A stretch of DNA of 64,000 bases from Cellulomonas carbonis (GCF_014636275.1 NZ_BMEB01000001.1:859468-923467); one strand, 5' to 3'. Positions 8,812-19,484 are shown, counted from the first letter of the stretch. Translations and numbers: made by a program. Notes: generated by a model from the letters alone, not told the origin.

Positions 8812-9720
8812 TCACGCGGGCGCCAGCACGAGCGTCGGGCGGCTCGTCCCAGCCTCGTCGACGAGGAGCGCGACGAGCGTGCCGTCCGGGCCGAGTGCCG
8901 CGACGGGCGCCTCGGGGGTGCCCAGCACGTCCGACGACGCGATGCGCCGTCCGTGCGAGAGCGCGGACGCCTCGCGCTCGTCGACCTCGCGCACCGGGAA
9001 CGCCCTGCGCGCGGCGTCGGCGAGCGGGAGCACCGTCAGGCCCTCCTCGAGCTGCTCGAGCGTCCGCGCGACGTCCAGCCCGTAGGGGCCGACGCGGGTG
9101 CGCCGCAACGCCGTCAGGTGCCCGCCCACGCCGAGCGCCGCGCCGACGTCTCGCGCGAGCGCACGGACGTACGTGCCCGAGCTGCACACGACGCGCACGT
9201 CGACGTCGACGACGGGCTGGTCGCCGCCCGGGCGCACGTCGAGCACCTCGAAGATGCGGACCGTCACGGGTCGCGCGGCGAGCTCGACGTCCTCGCCCGC
9301 GCGCACGCGGGCGTACGCGCGGCGGCCGTCGACCTTGATCGCGCTGACGGACGACGGCACCTGAAGGATCTCGCCCGTGAGGGGCTCGACCGCGGCGAGC
9401 ACGTCGGCGTCCGTGACGTGGCGTGCGTCGGCCGTCGCGACGGTCTCGCCCTCGGCGTCGTCGGTCGTCGTCGTGACCCCGAGACGCACCGTCGCGAGGT
9501 ACTCCTTGTCCGCCCCGACGACGTAGGTGAGCAGGCGCGTCGCACGCTCGACGCCGAGCACGAGGACCCCGGTCGCCATCGGGTCGAGCGTCCCCGCGTG
9601 GCCGACCCGACGCGTCCCCGCGAGGCGGCGGACGCGCGCGACGACGTCGTGGCTCGTCCAGCCGCCGGGCTTGTCGACGACGACGAGGCCCGACGGCGCG
9701 GTCGGCCGTCGGTCGCTCAC
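8812..9720 (-). CDS. truB: tRNA pseudouridine(55) synthase
   Basis: A 302-residue enzyme that makes pseudouridine-55 in the tRNA T-loop. The catalytic Asp is in [14 protein letters not shown] near residue 46. [10 protein letters not shown] and the [15 protein letters not shown] block are also conserved. The C-terminal third is a PUA-like extension. The GTG start overlaps the rbfA stop by 4 bases (GTGA), so it is coupled to rbfA, the usual rbfA-truB order. Confidence 0.96.
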   Translation of the reverse strand: MSDRRPTAPSGLVVVDKPGGWTSHDVVARVRRLAGTRRVGHAGTLDPMATGVLVLGVERATRLLTYVVGADKEYLATVRLGVTTTTDDAEGETVATADARHVTDADVLAAVEPLTGEILQVPSSVSAIKVDGRRAYARVRAGEDVELAARPVTVRIFEVLDVRPGGDQPVVDVDVRVVCSSGTYVRALARDVGAALGVGGHLTALRRTRVGPYGLDVARTLEQLEEGLTVLPLADAARRAFPVREVDEREASALSHGRRIASSDVLGTPEAPVAALGPDGTLVALLVDEAGTSRPTLVLAPA

Positions 9721-10172
9721 CGCTCCTCGGTGCCCTCGTCCGCGAGCTCGTCCTCGGTGGGCCGGCGGTACGGGTCGGCGTCGCCCGCGTACTGCGCCGA
9801 CGACGCGAGTGCGGCCACCTCGGCGTCCCGCTCGGCAGCACGACGCAGCGCCTCCTCGAGGTCGCTCGCGGTCTGCGGCAGCGCGTCGGCGATGAACTCG
9901 ATCGTCGGCGTGAGGCGGATACCGGTCTGCTTGCCGACCTCGGACCGGATGAGCCCCTTGGCGCTCTCGAGCGCCGCGGCGGTACCGGCGCGTGCCTCGT
10001 CGTCGCCCAGCACGGTGTAGAACACCGACGCGTGCTGCAGGTCGCCGGTCACGCGCACGTCGGTGACGGTCACGAACCCGAGCCGCGGGTCCTTGACCCG
10101 GGTGTCGAGCATCTGCGCGACGATCTGCTGGATCCGCTCCCCCAGCTTCCGCGCCCGAGGATGATCAACCAC
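9717..10172 (-). CDS. rbfA: Ribosome-binding factor A
   Basis: A 151-residue KH-like RNA-binding protein needed for maturation of the 16S rRNA 5' end and 30S assembly. Conserved segments include [28 protein letters not shown] and [11 protein letters not shown]. An acidic tail of about 30 residues follows the core. It starts with GTG at 10172 with a weak purine-rich upstream region. The 241-base gap between infB and rbfA contains a strong stem-loop, and no DUF503 gene is present there as in some actinobacteria. Confidence 0.95.
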   Translation of the reverse strand: MVDHPRARKLGERIQQIVAQMLDTRVKDPRLGFVTVTDVRVTGDLQHASVFYTVLGDDEARAGTAAALESAKGLIRSEVGKQTGIRLTPTIEFIADALPQTASDLEEALRRAAERDAEVAALASSAQYAGDADPYRRPTEDELADEGTEER

Positions 10173-10303
10173 GACGACCTACCTTCCGCCCCACGCGTGG
10201 TGGGGCCGTGCACTGACGTGAGGGACCTACGAAACACGACGCGCGGGTCTGTCGCAGCCCCCGTGCGGGTATCCACGGTGAGACGACAGCGGCGCGACGC
10301 AGG

Positions 10304-10380
10304 GTGAGGGGCGCGCGGACCGTGGTGGGCCTGGCAGGACGCCCGACGAAGGAGGGCGTCGGGGGGCCGCGCGCCCTCAC
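10304..10380 (-). terminator. Nested stem-loops between infB and rbfA
   Basis: An outer arm pair (10304-10318 with 10367-10380, one bulged base) encloses a 7-bp hairpin (10338-10344 with 10354-10360). Located 33 bases past the infB stop, it is probably a terminator or attenuator separating infB from rbfA. The remaining bases up to rbfA (10173-10303) show no further feature. Confidence 0.6.
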
Positions 10381-10413
10381 CGTGCGGCGCGCGACCCCCC
10401 TGACGGACTCACC

Positions 10414-13281
10414 TCAGGAGCGCGGCTTCTCCCGCATCTCGAACGTCTCGATGACGTCGTCGACGCGCAGGTCGTTGTACGACCCGAGGCCGATACCGCA
10501 CTCGTAGCCCTCGCGGACCTCGGTCGCGTCGTCCTTGAACCGCTTGAGCGACTCGATGGACAGGTTCTCCGCGACGACGGTGCCGCCGCGCAGGACGCGA
10601 GCCTTCGTGTTGCGCCGGATCGTGCCCGAGCGGACGAGCGAACCGGCGATGTTCCCGAACTTGCTGGAGCGGAAGATCTCGCGCACCTCGGCCGTGCCGA
10701 GCTGCACCTCCTCGTACTCCGGCTTGAGCATGCCCTTGAGGGCCGCCTCGACGTCCTCGATCGCCTGGTAGATGACCGAGTAGAACCGGACGTCGACACC
10801 CTCGCGCTCGGCGAGGTCCTCGACGCGCTCGGCGTACTTGACGTTGAAGCCCAGGATGATGGCGTTGTCGACCGTCGCGAGGTTGACGTCGTTCTGCGTG
10901 ATCGCACCGACGCCGCGGTGGATGACCCGCAGCGCGACCTCGTCGCCCACGTCGATCTTGAGGAGCGCGTCCTCGAGGGCCTCGACCGCACCCGACACGT
11001 CGCCCTTGAGGACGAGGTTGAGGGTCTCGACCTTGCCCTGCTGGAGCGCCTGGGTGAAGTCCTCGAGGCTGATGCGCTTGCGGCGCCGCGCCAGGAGGGC
11101 CGCACGCTCGGCGGCCTCGCGCTTCTCGGCGATCTGACGGGCCGTGCGGTCGTCCGGCGCCACGAGGAACGTGTCACCGGCGCGCGGCACCGAGGTCAGG
11201 CCGAGGACCTGGACCGGCCGGGCCGGCGTGGCCTCGGCGACGGTGTCGCCGTGCTCGTCGAACATCGCCCGGACGCGACCGTGGGCCGTGCCGGCCACGA
11301 TCGCGTCGCCGACGCGCAGCGTGCCCGACTGGACGAGGACGGTCGCGACCGCACCGCGTCCCTTGTCGAGGTTGGCCTCGACGGCGACGCCACGGGCGTC
11401 CTTGTCGGCGTTCGCACGCAGGTCGAGCGACGCGTCCGCGGTGAGCAGGACGGCCTCGAGGAGGTCGTCGATGCCCATGCGCTTGAGCGCCGAGATGTCG
11501 ACGAACATCGTGTCGCCGCCGTACTCCTCGGCCACGAGGTTGTACTCGGTGAGCTGCTGCCGGATCTTCGCCGGGTTCGCGCCCTCCTTGTCGACCTTGT
11601 TGACCGCGACGACGATCGGCACACCGGCCGACTGCGCGTGGTTGAGCGCCTCGACCGTCTGCGGCATCACGCCGTCGTCGGCCGCGACGACGAGGATCGC
11701 GATGTCGGTCACCTGGGCACCACGCGCACGCATGGCGGTGAACGCCTCGTGACCCGGGGTGTCGATGAAGGTGATCGCGCGGTCCGCGCCCTCGTGCTGC
11801 GCGTGGACCTGGTAGGCACCGATGTGCTGCGTGATGCCACCGGCCTCGCCGGCGACGACGTCGGCCGAGCGGATCGCGTCGAGGAGCTTCGTCTTGCCGT
11901 GGTCGACGTGACCCATGACGGTGACGACCGGCGGACGCGGCGTGAGGTCCTCGTCGCCCTCGGCCGCCAGCTCGGCGTCGAGGTCGATGTCGAAGGACCC
12001 GAGCAGCTCGCGGTCCTCCTCCTCGGCCGAGACCATCTCGATGACGTAGCCGAGCTCGGCCGCGAGCGTGCCGAACGTGTCCTCGTCGAGCGACTGCGTC
12101 GCGGTCGCCATCTCACCGAGGTGGAACAGCACCGTCACGAGGCTGGCCGGGTTGGCGTCGATCTTGTCGGCGAAGTCGTTGAGCGACGAGCCGTGACGCA
12201 GACGGATGACCGTCGAGCCGTCCCCACGGGGGACCTGCACGCCGCCCAGCGAGGGCGCCTGCATCTGCTCGAACTCCTGCCGCTTCGCGCGCTTCGACTT
12301 CCGCCCGCGCACGGGGCGTCCGCCGGCGCGCCCGAAGGCGCCCTGCGTGCTGCCGCGACCGGCACCGCCGGGACGACCGCCGCCACCGCCGGGACGACCG
12401 GCGAAGCCGCCGCCGCCACCGCCGGGACGACCTGCGCCGCCACCTGCGCCCGGACGGCCGCCTCCGGCGCCGCCGGGACGACCCGGGGCACCTGCGCCCG
12501 GACGGCCGACCGACGTGCGGCCGGGCATCATGCCGGGGTTGGGACGCGGACCGCCGGGTCCGGCCTGCGGCGGGCGGGGCCCACCGGGACGGTCGCCCGT
12601 GCCCGCGCCGGCGCCGTCACGGCCGCCGCCGGGCCGGGGCATGCCCTGGCTCGGCGCGAACGGGTTGTTGCCGGGACGCGGACCACCGGGACGGGGGCCG
12701 CCCTGCCGGGGCATGCCCTGGCTCGGCGCGAACGGGTTGTTGCCGGGACGCGGACCACCCGGACGCGGGCCACCGGGACGCGAGCCGGCCGCCGGGGCCG
12801 ACGGCGCGGCCGGGGCTGCGGGTGCGGGGCGGGGCCCCGGGGTGGGCGCGGACGGACGCGACGGCGCCGGGCTCGGTGCCGACGGTCCGGCGGCCGCCGG
12901 ACGCTCTGCGGGTGCGGGCGCCTCGGGCGTGCGCGGCGCGGGGCGCGCCGGCGCGCTCGGTGCCGAGGGTGCGGCCGGTGCGCTCGCCGCGGGTGCGCTC
13001 GGTGCCGAGGGCGCTGCGGGGGCGGACGGTGCCGCGGGGGCCGCGGGGGCCGCGGGTGCGGCGGGGCGGGCGGGGGACGGCTTGGACGCAGCCGGCTTCG
13101 CGGCGGGCGCGGACGCGCCACCACCGGCCGGGTAGGCGTCGCGCAGCCTGCGGACGACCGGCGGCTCGATGGTCGACGAGGCCGACCGGACGAACTCGCC
13201 CATCTCGTTGAGCTTGGCCATGAGGGCCTTGCTCTCGACTCCGAGCTCCTTCGCGAGCTCGTAGACGCGGACCTTTGCCAC
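10414..13281 (-). CDS. infB: Translation initiation factor IF-2
   Basis: A 955-residue GTPase that places initiator tRNA on the 30S subunit. Order: IF2_N domain ([18 protein letters not shown]) at residues 2-55; a low-complexity Ala/Pro/Ser-rich stretch; a Gly/Pro/Arg-rich stretch to about 325 with a tandem 24-residue repeat; the GTPase domain with GHVDHGKT near 458, DTPGHEAF and NKVDKEGA; and beta-barrel domains to the C-terminus. It starts with GTG at 13281, with AGGAG upstream. Three tiny overlapping reading frames lie 42 bases upstream in the leader. It belongs to the rimP-nusA-ylxR-infB block. Confidence 0.97.
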   Translation of the reverse strand: MAKVRVYELAKELGVESKALMAKLNEMGEFVRSASSTIEPPVVRRLRDAYPAGGGASAPAAKPAASKPSPARPAAPAAPAAPAAPSAPAAPSAPSAPAASAPAAPSAPSAPARPAPRTPEAPAPAERPAAAGPSAPSPAPSRPSAPTPGPRPAPAAPAAPSAPAAGSRPGGPRPGGPRPGNNPFAPSQGMPRQGGPRPGGPRPGNNPFAPSQGMPRPGGGRDGAGAGTGDRPGGPRPPQAGPGGPRPNPGMMPGRTSVGRPGAGAPGRPGGAGGGRPGAGGGAGRPGGGGGGFAGRPGGGGGRPGGAGRGSTQGAFGRAGGRPVRGRKSKRAKRQEFEQMQAPSLGGVQVPRGDGSTVIRLRHGSSLNDFADKIDANPASLVTVLFHLGEMATATQSLDEDTFGTLAAELGYVIEMVSAEEEDRELLGSFDIDLDAELAAEGDEDLTPRPPVVTVMGHVDHGKTKLLDAIRSADVVAGEAGGITQHIGAYQVHAQHEGADRAITFIDTPGHEAFTAMRARGAQVTDIAILVVAADDGVMPQTVEALNHAQSAGVPIVVAVNKVDKEGANPAKIRQQLTEYNLVAEEYGGDTMFVDISALKRMGIDDLLEAVLLTADASLDLRANADKDARGVAVEANLDKGRGAVATVLVQSGTLRVGDAIVAGTAHGRVRAMFDEHGDTVAEATPARPVQVLGLTSVPRAGDTFLVAPDDRTARQIAEKREAAERAALLARRRKRISLEDFTQALQQGKVETLNLVLKGDVSGAVEALEDALLKIDVGDEVALRVIHRGVGAITQNDVNLATVDNAIILGFNVKYAERVEDLAEREGVDVRFYSVIYQAIEDVEAALKGMLKPEYEEVQLGTAEVREIFRSSKFGNIAGSLVRSGTIRRNTKARVLRGGTVVAENLSIESLKRFKDDATEVREGYECGIGLGSYNDLRVDDVIETFEMREKPRS
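12634..12777 (-). repeat. Two tandem 72-bp repeats inside infB
   Basis: Bases 12634-12705 and 12706-12777 are nearly identical 72-base units encoding two copies of a 24-residue Gly/Pro/Arg-rich block containing [13 protein letters not shown]. The unit length keeps the reading frame. It lies in the disordered linker between the IF2_N and GTPase domains. Confidence 0.9.
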
Positions 13282-13323
13282 AACTCTCCTGTCTCGGCCC
13301 GCCCGGACAGGAGCGGACCGTCG

Positions 13324-13366
13324 TTAGTGCTGGGTACTCATCGGTCGGTACTCATCGGGGGCCCAT
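13324..13366 (-). other. Three ATGA-linked micro-ORFs in the infB leader
   Basis: On the minus strand three very short frames follow each other: MGPR (13366-13352), MSTDR (13355-13338) and MSTQH (13341-13324, ends TAA). Each stop overlaps the next ATG as ATGA. A 12-base direct repeat, cggtactcatcg-like (around 13333-13344 and 13346-13357 on the plus strand), underlies the second and third. A purine run GGAAG precedes the first. They end 42 bases before the infB GTG. They could be leader peptides or a chance product of a small duplication; translation is unproven. Confidence 0.35.
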
Positions 13367-13407
13367 CGGCTTCCAACCCGCTTCCTTCTCGATGATCGGT
13401 GTTCCGG

Positions 13408-13776
13408 TCAGGCCGACGGTCGGCCGGGCCGGTCCTCGAGGTGACGTCGTACGGCGGTCGTGTCGATCGACCCGACGCGCAGGGCACGCGGGAGCGCTCG
13501 ACGCCGTTCGGCGAGCTCGAGGCACTGCAGGTCGGGGTGCAACCAGGCACCCCGCCCGGGGAGGGAACGACCCGGGTCGACGACGGCGAGGTCTCCCCCG
13601 GCCGAGGCGTCCCGGACCACCCGCAGCAGGACGGTCCGCTGGTCACGACCCCGGCACCCGACGCACGTACGGACCGGACCCGTGAGAGGTCCCGGGACGC
13701 CGTGGGCGCCACCCTGGTCGTGGTCGGGGAGCCGGACGCGCGGTCCAGCGTCGTCCAGTCTACCCCGACGCGTCAC
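13408..13776 (-). CDS. ylxR: YlxR-family RNA/nucleic-acid-binding protein
   Basis: A 122-residue protein with the YlxR core beginning near residue 36 at [13 protein letters not shown], then LLRVVRD and [16 protein letters not shown]. YlxR proteins are small nucleoid or RNA-associated regulators; a subunit-like effect on RNase P has been described for relatives. The GTG at 13776 overlaps the nusA stop (GTGA). It is the only in-frame start before the core, so the N-terminus carries about 35 extra poorly conserved residues. It sits between nusA and infB as usual. Confidence 0.85.
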   Translation of the reverse strand: MTRRGRLDDAGPRVRLPDHDQGGAHGVPGPLTGPVRTCVGCRGRDQRTVLLRVVRDASAGGDLAVVDPGRSLPGRGAWLHPDLQCLELAERRRALPRALRVGSIDTTAVRRHLEDRPGRPSA

Positions 13777-14807
13777 GACGCGGGACCGGAGGCCTCGTCC
13801 GTCGGCGTGGCGACCTCCGTGTCGGGGCGGATGTCGATCTTCCAGCCGGTCAGCTTCGCGGCCAGGCGGGCGTTCTGGCCCTCCTTGCCGATCGCGAGCG
13901 AGAGCTGGTAGTCCGGCACGACGACGCGGGCCGACCGGGCCGCGGCGTCGACGACGGTCACGCTGCTGACCCGCGCGGGCGAGAGGGCGTGCGCGACCAG
14001 CTCGGCCGGGTCGTCGCTGTGGTCGACGATGTCGATCTTCTCGCCGTGCAGCTCGGCCATGACGGCGCGCACGCGGGCACCCATCGGGCCGATGCAGGCG
14101 CCCTTGGCGTTGAGGCCCGCGACCGTGCTGCGGACCGCGATCTTGGTCCGGTGACCGGCCTCGCGCGCGACGGCCGTGATCTCGACCGACCCGTCGGCCA
14201 CCTCGGGCACCTCGAGGGCGAAGAGCTTCCGGACGAGGTTGGGGTGGGTGCGCGAGAGCGTGATCTGCGGGCCCTTGGGACCGCGGGAGACGTCGAGGAC
14301 GTAGGCGCGCAGCCGCTCGCCGTGGACGTACCGCTCGGTCGGCACCTGCTCGTGCGCGGGGAGCACCGCCTCCGTGCCGCGCACGGCGACGAGGACCGTG
14401 CGCGGGTCACGACCCTGCTGGATGACGCCCGCGAGGAGCTCGCCCTCGGTCCCCCGGAAGCTGCCGAGGACCTGCTCGTCCTCCGCGTCACGGAGCCGCT
14501 GGACGATCACCTGCCGCGCCGTCGAGGTCGCGACCCGACCGAAGCCCTCGGGGGTGTCGTCGAACTCGGGGCCGAGCTCGACCGGTCCGGCCTCGCCGTC
14601 CTCGCCCGGCTCGGCCGCGACGCGCTCGCGCGCCCACACCGTCACGTGCCCCGTGCGCCGGTCGACCTCGACGCGGGCGTCGGGGTGGGCGCCGGTCGTG
14701 CGGTGGTACGCCGAGAGCAGTGCCTGCTCGATCGCCGAGACGAGCGTGTCGAGGCTGATCTCGCGCTCGTGCTCGACCAGTCGGAGCGCGGTCATGTCGA
14801 TGTCCAT
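13773..14807 (-). CDS. nusA: Transcription termination/antitermination factor NusA
   Basis: A 344-residue NusA of the short actinobacterial type, lacking the C-terminal acidic repeats of enterobacteria. Order: N-terminal RNA-polymerase-binding domain (to about 115), S1 domain ([10 protein letters not shown] region), KH1, and KH2 ending in [28 protein letters not shown]. It modulates pausing, termination and rRNA antitermination. The ATG shares a base with the rimP stop (TGATG), and the stop overlaps ylxR (GTGA), so rimP-nusA-ylxR are translationally coupled. Confidence 0.96.
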   Translation of the reverse strand: MDIDMTALRLVEHEREISLDTLVSAIEQALLSAYHRTTGAHPDARVEVDRRTGHVTVWARERVAAEPGEDGEAGPVELGPEFDDTPEGFGRVATSTARQVIVQRLRDAEDEQVLGSFRGTEGELLAGVIQQGRDPRTVLVAVRGTEAVLPAHEQVPTERYVHGERLRAYVLDVSRGPKGPQITLSRTHPNLVRKLFALEVPEVADGSVEITAVAREAGHRTKIAVRSTVAGLNAKGACIGPMGARVRAVMAELHGEKIDIVDHSDDPAELVAHALSPARVSSVTVVDAAARSARVVVPDYQLSLAIGKEGQNARLAAKLTGWKIDIRPDTEVATPTDEASGPAS

Positions 14808-15298
14808 CAGGCCTCCTCGTCCTCGGTGCTGCGGAAGTCGAGCTCCACGGTGCCGCGAGCGACGTCGTCGAGCGCGACGTCGACGGGGCCCGAGTCGCCC
14901 TCGAGGCGCAGCCCGTCCGGGCCCGCGTCGACGAGCCGGCCGCTCACGGTGCGGCCGTCGCGCAGCGCGAGGCGCACGAGACGCGTGCGGGCGCGCCGGA
15001 AGTGGCGCAGCTCGGTCAGGGGGCGGGACGTCCCGGGCGTCGAGACCTCGAGCACGTACTCGCCCTGCACGGGGTCGTGGCGGTCGAGCGCGGCGGAGAC
15101 GTCGCGCGACACGTCCGCGAGCGCGTCCGACCCGAGGCTGCCGACGGCGTCCTCGTCGAGGTCGACCACCACGCGCACGACGTGCCGCCGTCCGCTCCGG
15201 GCCACCTCCACGTCCTCGAGGAAGAGCCCGGCGGCGCTCACCACCGGGGACACCACGTCGCGCACCTTCTGCGCCGGGCCGCTCTGGGACGTCACCAT
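14807..15298 (-). CDS. rimP: Ribosome maturation factor RimP
   Basis: A 163-residue RimP (formerly YhbC), required for late 30S maturation. The N-terminal alpha/beta domain contains [21 protein letters not shown], and [14 protein letters not shown] is the family signature near residue 88. A C-terminal Sm-like beta domain follows. The ATG at 15298 is preceded by GGGAGGCGAGC, a good ribosome-binding site. It is the first gene of the rimP-nusA-ylxR-infB run, with a candidate -10 hexamer about 65 bases upstream. Confidence 0.94.
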   Translation of the reverse strand: MVTSQSGPAQKVRDVVSPVVSAAGLFLEDVEVARSGRRHVVRVVVDLDEDAVGSLGSDALADVSRDVSAALDRHDPVQGEYVLEVSTPGTSRPLTELRHFRRARTRLVRLALRDGRTVSGRLVDAGPDGLRLEGDSGPVDVALDDVARGTVELDFRSTEDEEA

Positions 15299-15363
15299 GC
15301 TCGCCTCCCGTTCGTCAGGGCGGGGCCTCCGACGGATACGACCCTCTGCACTTGTCGCCCACC

Positions 15364-15369
15364 AGCCTA
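15364..15369 (-). promoter_or_regulatory. Candidate -10 element for the rimP-nusA operon
   Basis: TAGGCT on the minus strand in the 227-base divergent gap between rimP and the DUF4439 gene. It would give a leader of about 60 bases. No clear -35 was found at 17-18 bases. The rest of this gap shows nothing else recognisable. Confidence 0.3.
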
Positions 15370-15511
15370 ACGACTCCCGGGGGTGCGGCTCGCCGTCGGC
15401 ACGCTCGCACGGGATCCCGGAGCGGGAGGACGGCCCGGCGACGGGCCCGCGACGGACCAAGAGTGCGGGGACAGGCGTGCGACGGGCCGGTGCGGGGCGC
15501 GGCGGGCGTGG

Positions 15512-15517
15512 CAGGAT
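15512..15517 (+). promoter_or_regulatory. Candidate -10 element for the DUF4439 gene
   Basis: GGCAGGAT (-10 core CAGGAT) ends 8 bases before the ATG at 15526, consistent with a nearly leaderless transcript. The same GGCAGGAT octamer precedes the glycosylase gene at 18587. Confidence 0.35.
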
Positions 15518-15525
15518 CACCCGCG

Positions 15526-16602
15526 ATGCCGCCGACCGCCTCCTCCCCCCGCGTCTGCCCGCGCGCGCCGCGACCGGGGCCTCCCGGTCCGACCACGCCG
15601 CGGGGGCCCGCGCGTCGCCGTCCGGCCGGGCGACGCGCCGTCGTGACGGCCCTCGGCCTCGCGCTCGCGCTGGCCGGGTGCTCGCTGCGCCTCGAGACGG
15701 AACCGCCCGCCGCACCCGTCCCCGACGCGAGCGAGTCGGCGCGTCAGCGCACGGCCGTCGACGCGGAGCGGATCGCGGCGACCGCGGCAGTCGTCGCGAC
15801 GGACGACGGGACGTCCGAGGCCGTCGCCGTGCTCGTCGCGGGGGTCGCCGACGCAGCCGAGGCCCACGTCGAGGCGCTGGGCGGTGTCCACGAGCCGGCT
15901 CCCGTCCCTGGCTCGAGCCCCTCGCCGTCGCCCTCCGAGGAGGCCGCCGCGAGCGCCGCGGACGTCGAGGACCTGGTCGACGTGCTCGTCGAGGCCGGCT
16001 CCACCGCTCGTTCCGACGTCGCCGTGGTCGACGACGGCGGCCTGGCACGGCTCATCGGGTCCGTCGCCGCCCACCGGCTGCTCGCGGCGGACGCGATCGC
16101 GCGCGCGGCCGGGCTCGACGTCGACGCGCTCGAGGCGTCCCGGCCAGCGGTCGACACGCCGACGCGTCCTGCCCTCACGCCGTCGGAGCTGGCCGCGGTC
16201 GTGACCGCGGAGGACGCGGCCGGCTTCGTGTGGGAGGTCGTCGCGGCACGACGGGCCGACTCCGAGCGGGCGACAGCGGCGGCGCACGCCGCCCGCCACC
16301 GTGCCGCGGCGCAGGCCTGGGCGACGTCGGGCGACGTCGCCGGCACGGACCTGGACCCGCGTCGGGCGACCTACCCGCTGCCCGCCGCCGTCGCCGACGA
16401 CACCGACGCCGCGGCGGTCGCCGACGCCCTGCACGCCGTCGAGTCCGCGATCGCGACCGACTACGCCTCGCTCGTCGCCGGTGCGCCCGGCGACGACCGC
16501 GTCCTCCTCGTCGACCTGCTGACCGTGACGTCCGCCGCGGCGGGGGACGCCTCCGCGAGCGGGTCGGTCCCGCGGTTCCCGGGCCTGCCCGAGCGGTCCT
16601 GA
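15526..16602 (+). CDS. DUF4439 ferritin-like lipoprotein
   Basis: A 358-residue exported protein. A long basic, Pro-rich N-terminus is followed by a hydrophobic segment and a lipobox LALAGC near residue 50, so the mature protein is probably membrane-anchored through lipid. An Ala-rich helical region with a Ser/Pro-rich linker follows, and the C-terminal 130 residues (LTPSELAAVVTAEDAAGFVW onward) match the DUF4439 ferritin-like helical domain. The function is unknown. It is divergent from rimP and convergent with proS, with a shared stem-loop between the stops. Confidence 0.8.
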   Translation: MPPTASSPRVCPRAPRPGPPGPTTPRGPARRRPAGRRAVVTALGLALALAGCSLRLETEPPAAPVPDASESARQRTAVDAERIAATAAVVATDDGTSEAVAVLVAGVADAAEAHVEALGGVHEPAPVPGSSPSPSPSEEAAASAADVEDLVDVLVEAGSTARSDVAVVDDGGLARLIGSVAAHRLLAADAIARAAGLDVDALEASRPAVDTPTRPALTPSELAAVVTAEDAAGFVWEVVAARRADSERATAAAHAARHRAAAQAWATSGDVAGTDLDPRRATYPLPAAVADDTDAAAVADALHAVESAIATDYASLVAGAPGDDRVLLVDLLTVTSAAAGDASASGSVPRFPGLPERS

Positions 16603-16604
16603 GA

Positions 16605-16653
16605 CCGGGACCACCGTGGGGCCGACACGGAGCGCCCGAGCGGTGGTTCCCGG
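16605..16653. terminator. Bidirectional stem-loop between convergent genes
   Basis: Bases 16605-16616 pair with 16641-16653 (12 bp, one bulged base) around a 24-base loop. It lies exactly between the stops of the DUF4439 gene (+) and proS (-), so it can serve both. Confidence 0.55.
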
Positions 16654-16659
16654 GCGGGC

Positions 16660-18462
16660 TCAGGCCTGCAGCAGGTCCGCGACGAGCCGGCCGACGTGCG
16701 TCGCGGCGTCGGCGACGGGCACCTGGTCGCCCGTGGGACGCCCCGACCCGCCGTCCGGTGCGCGGCGGAGGCGGACCTCGACGACACCCTCGGCGAGCCC
16801 GCGCCCGACGACGACGACCACGGGTGCACCGAGCAGCTCGGCGTCGGCGAACTTCACGCCGGGCGAGACCTTGGGCCGGTCGTCGTAGAGCACCTCGACG
16901 CCCTGGCCCACGAGCTCCGACGCGAGCTCCTCCGCCGCCGCGAACACCGCGGGGTCCTTGCCCGTCGCGACGAGGTGCACGTGGTACGGCGCGACCTGCG
17001 CGGGCCACGCGAGGCCGGCGTCGTCGTGGTTGGTCTCGGCGAGCGCCGCGACGGCGCGCGAGACGCCGATGCCGTACGAGCCCATGGTCACGGTCACGGC
17101 CTTGCCGTTCTCGTCGAGGACCTTCAGGCCCAGGGCCTCGGCGTACTTGCGGCCGAGCTGGAAGATGTGGCCGATCTCGATGCCGCGCGCGAGCTCGAGC
17201 GGTCCGGACCCGTCGGGGGCCGGGTCACCCGCGCGGACGTCCGCCGCCTCGATCGTGCCGTCACCCACGAAGTCGCGACCCGCGACGAGGTCGAAGACGT
17301 GCCGGCCGTGCTCGTCCGCCCCCGTGATCCAGCGGGTACCGGTGACGACGCGCGGGTCCAGGAGGTACCGCACGGCGTCCTCGCGTCCGGTGTTGGCGCG
17401 CCCGAGGACGCCCGGGCCGATGTACCCCTTGACGAGCTCGGGGTGCGCCGCGAAGTCCGCCTCGCCGGCGGTCTCCGCCGTCGCCGGCGCGACGGCGGCC
17501 TCGAGCCGGCGCAGGTCGACCTCCCGGTCGCCCGGCACGCCGACGACGACGACCTCACGCTCGCCGTCGGGGTGCTCGAGCGCGACGACGACGTTCTTCA
17601 GGGTGTCCGCCGCGGTCCACGCCCGGTCGGGGCGCGCGAACCGCTCGTTCGCGAGCGCCACGAGGGTGTCGATCGTGGGGGTGTCCGGGGTGTCCTCGAC
17701 GTGCGCCGGCGGGACGTCGTCGTACGGCACGGGGTCCGGGACGGGCGTCGTGACGGCCTCGGCGTTCGCCGCGTACCCGCCGGCGGACCGGACGAAGGTG
17801 TCCTCGCCGATCGGCGTCGGCATGAGGAACTCCTCGCTCTTGGACCCGCCCATCGCCCCCGAGACGGCCGACACGACGACGAAGTCCAGCCCCAGCCGCG
17901 TGAAGATCCGCTGGTACGCCTCGCGCTGACGCTGGTAGGCGGCCTCGAGCCCGGCGTCGTCGACGTCGAACGAGTACGCGTCCTTCATGACGAACTCGCG
18001 GCCGCGCAGCAGCCCCGCGCGGGGACGAGCCTCGTCCCGGTACTTGGTCTGGATCTGGTAGAGCGCGAGCGGGAGGTCCTTGTACGACGAGTACAGGTCC
18101 TTCACCAGGAGCGTGAACATCTCCTCGTGCGTGGGCGCGAGCAGGTAGTCGGCCTCCTTGCGGTCCTGGAGGCGGAAGAGGTTGGGCCCGTACTCGGTCC
18201 ACCGGCCCGTCGCCTCGTACGGCTCGCGCGGCAGGAGCGCCGGGAAGTGGACCTCCTGCGCGCCGATCGCGGCCATCTCCTCGCGCACGACCTGCTCGAC
18301 CTTCGCGAGCACCCGCAGACCGAGCGGGAGCCACGTGTAGATACCCGGGGCGGCGCGACGGATGCAACCTGCCCGGACGAGGAGGCGGTGGCTCGGCACC
18401 TCGGCGTCGGCCGGGTCCTCCCGCAGGGTGCGCACGAACAGGGTCGACATCCGCAGCAGCAT
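16660..18462 (-). CDS. proS: Prolyl-tRNA synthetase
   Basis: A 600-residue class II synthetase of the bacterial (long) type that charges tRNA-Pro. Motif 1 lies in the [20 protein letters not shown] region, motif 2 in APTHEEMFT and [23 protein letters not shown], and motif 3 in [14 protein letters not shown]. The editing (INS) domain sits between motifs 2 and 3, with KNVVVAL. A C-terminal anticodon-binding domain ends the protein. The ATG at 18462 is chosen because TAGGCT lies 7 bases upstream, a leaderless arrangement; another ATG is 12 bases downstream. Confidence 0.96.
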   Translation of the reverse strand: MLLRMSTLFVRTLREDPADAEVPSHRLLVRAGCIRRAAPGIYTWLPLGLRVLAKVEQVVREEMAAIGAQEVHFPALLPREPYEATGRWTEYGPNLFRLQDRKEADYLLAPTHEEMFTLLVKDLYSSYKDLPLALYQIQTKYRDEARPRAGLLRGREFVMKDAYSFDVDDAGLEAAYQRQREAYQRIFTRLGLDFVVVSAVSGAMGGSKSEEFLMPTPIGEDTFVRSAGGYAANAEAVTTPVPDPVPYDDVPPAHVEDTPDTPTIDTLVALANERFARPDRAWTAADTLKNVVVALEHPDGEREVVVVGVPGDREVDLRRLEAAVAPATAETAGEADFAAHPELVKGYIGPGVLGRANTGREDAVRYLLDPRVVTGTRWITGADEHGRHVFDLVAGRDFVGDGTIEAADVRAGDPAPDGSGPLELARGIEIGHIFQLGRKYAEALGLKVLDENGKAVTVTMGSYGIGVSRAVAALAETNHDDAGLAWPAQVAPYHVHLVATGKDPAVFAAAEELASELVGQGVEVLYDDRPKVSPGVKFADAELLGAPVVVVVGRGLAEGVVEVRLRRAPDGGSGRPTGDQVPVADAATHVGRLVADLLQA

Positions 18463-18469
18463 GGGCGTC

Positions 18470-18475
18470 AGCCTA
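18470..18475 (-). promoter_or_regulatory. Candidate -10 element, leaderless proS
   Basis: TAGGCT on the minus strand with a 7-base spacer to the first ATG of proS. No ribosome-binding site precedes the ATG. It is back to back with the element of the divergent glycosylase gene. Confidence 0.5.
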
Positions 18476-18574
18476 GTGGCGGCGCGCGGCGCACCCGCCC
18501 GTCCGCACGGCACCCGGGCGCGCTCCCCGCGCCCGCCGCAGACCGCCCCCGTTCCCTCGCGTGGGCCCGCGCGG

Positions 18575-18580
18575 CAGGAT
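18575..18580 (+). promoter_or_regulatory. Candidate -10 element, leaderless glycosylase gene
   Basis: CAGGAT within GGCAGGAT, 6 bases before the GTG at 18587. It forms a divergent promoter pair with proS in a 124-base gap. Confidence 0.4.
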
Positions 18581-18586
18581 GGGCCC

Positions 18587-19447
18587 GTGCCAGAGCTCCC
18601 GGAGGTCGAGGCCCTCGCGCGGTTCCTCGACGAGCGCACGACCGGTCGCGCCGTCGCGGGCGTCGCGGTCGGCGCGGTGAGCGCCCTCAAGACGTTCTCC
18701 CCCGCGCCGTCCGACCTCGTGGGGCGCCCCGTCGTCGGGGTGGCCCGGCACGGCAAGTGGCTCGACCTCGCGACCGACGGCCCGCACCTGCTCGCGCACC
18801 TGTCCCGGGCCGGCTGGGTCCGCTGGTACGACGCGGTCCCGTCGACCCCGGTCCGGCCCGGGCGCAGCCCCATCGCGCTGCGCGTCTCGTTCGACGACGG
18901 CAGCGGCTTCGACCTGACCGAGGCCGGCACGCGCAAGCGGCTCGCCGTGCACCTCGTGGAGGACCCTGACGACGTGCCGCTCGTCGCGGACCTCGGCGTC
19001 GACCCGTTGTCCGACGCGTTCACCGCCGACCACCTCGCCGGGCTGGCCGCCGCACGGTCGCAGCAGGTCAAGGGCCTCCTGCGGGACCAGCGCGCCATCG
19101 CGGGGATCGGCAACGCGTACTCCGACGAGATCCTGCACGCCGCGCGCATGAGCCCGTTCGCGCTGACGTCGAAGCTGAGCCGCGAGGACGTCGACCTGCT
19201 CCACCGCGTCACGCGTGAGGTGCTCACCGAGGCCCTCGCCGCCGCCGCGGGCCGGCCCGCCGCCGAGCTCAAGGACGCGAAGCGTCGGGGGATGCAGGTG
19301 CACGGCCGGACCGGCGAGGCGTGCCCGGTGTGCGGGGACACCGTCCGCGAGGTGTCGTTCGCGGACCGCTCGCTCCAGTACTGCGCGACGTGCCAGACGG
19401 GTGGCAAGCCGCTCGCGGACCGCAGGCTGTCACGCCTGCTGCGCTGA
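18587..19447 (+). CDS. Fpg/Nei-family DNA glycosylase
   Basis: A 286-residue base-excision-repair glycosylase/AP lyase. After the initiator comes PELPEVE, with the catalytic N-terminal Pro and Glu exposed when Met is removed. The H2TH domain includes [27 protein letters not shown], and the C-terminal zinc finger has CPVC (near residue 246) and CATC (near 267). Finger sequence and length fit the actinobacterial Nei/Fpg group, but the oxidised-base preference cannot be read. The start is GTG at 18587, divergent from proS. Confidence 0.9.
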   Translation: MPELPEVEALARFLDERTTGRAVAGVAVGAVSALKTFSPAPSDLVGRPVVGVARHGKWLDLATDGPHLLAHLSRAGWVRWYDAVPSTPVRPGRSPIALRVSFDDGSGFDLTEAGTRKRLAVHLVEDPDDVPLVADLGVDPLSDAFTADHLAGLAAARSQQVKGLLRDQRAIAGIGNAYSDEILHAARMSPFALTSKLSREDVDLLHRVTREVLTEALAAAAGRPAAELKDAKRRGMQVHGRTGEACPVCGDTVREVSFADRSLQYCATCQTGGKPLADRRLSRLLR

Positions 19448-19484
19448 CGTCCGGCGGCGTGGGAGGTCGCGGGCGTCGCCGGTC

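Noticed and set aside
12634..12777. Possible CRISPR-like repeats
   Set aside because: Two in-frame tandem units without spacers, inside infB.
10918..13395. Long plus-strand frame opposite infB
   Set aside because: Antisense to conserved IF-2 domains, and its repeats mirror the IF-2 linker repeats.
13989..17327. 1112-codon plus-strand frame over nusA, rimP, DUF4439 and proS
   Set aside because: It crosses several real genes on both strands and is Arg-rich throughout; a shadow of third-position GC bias.
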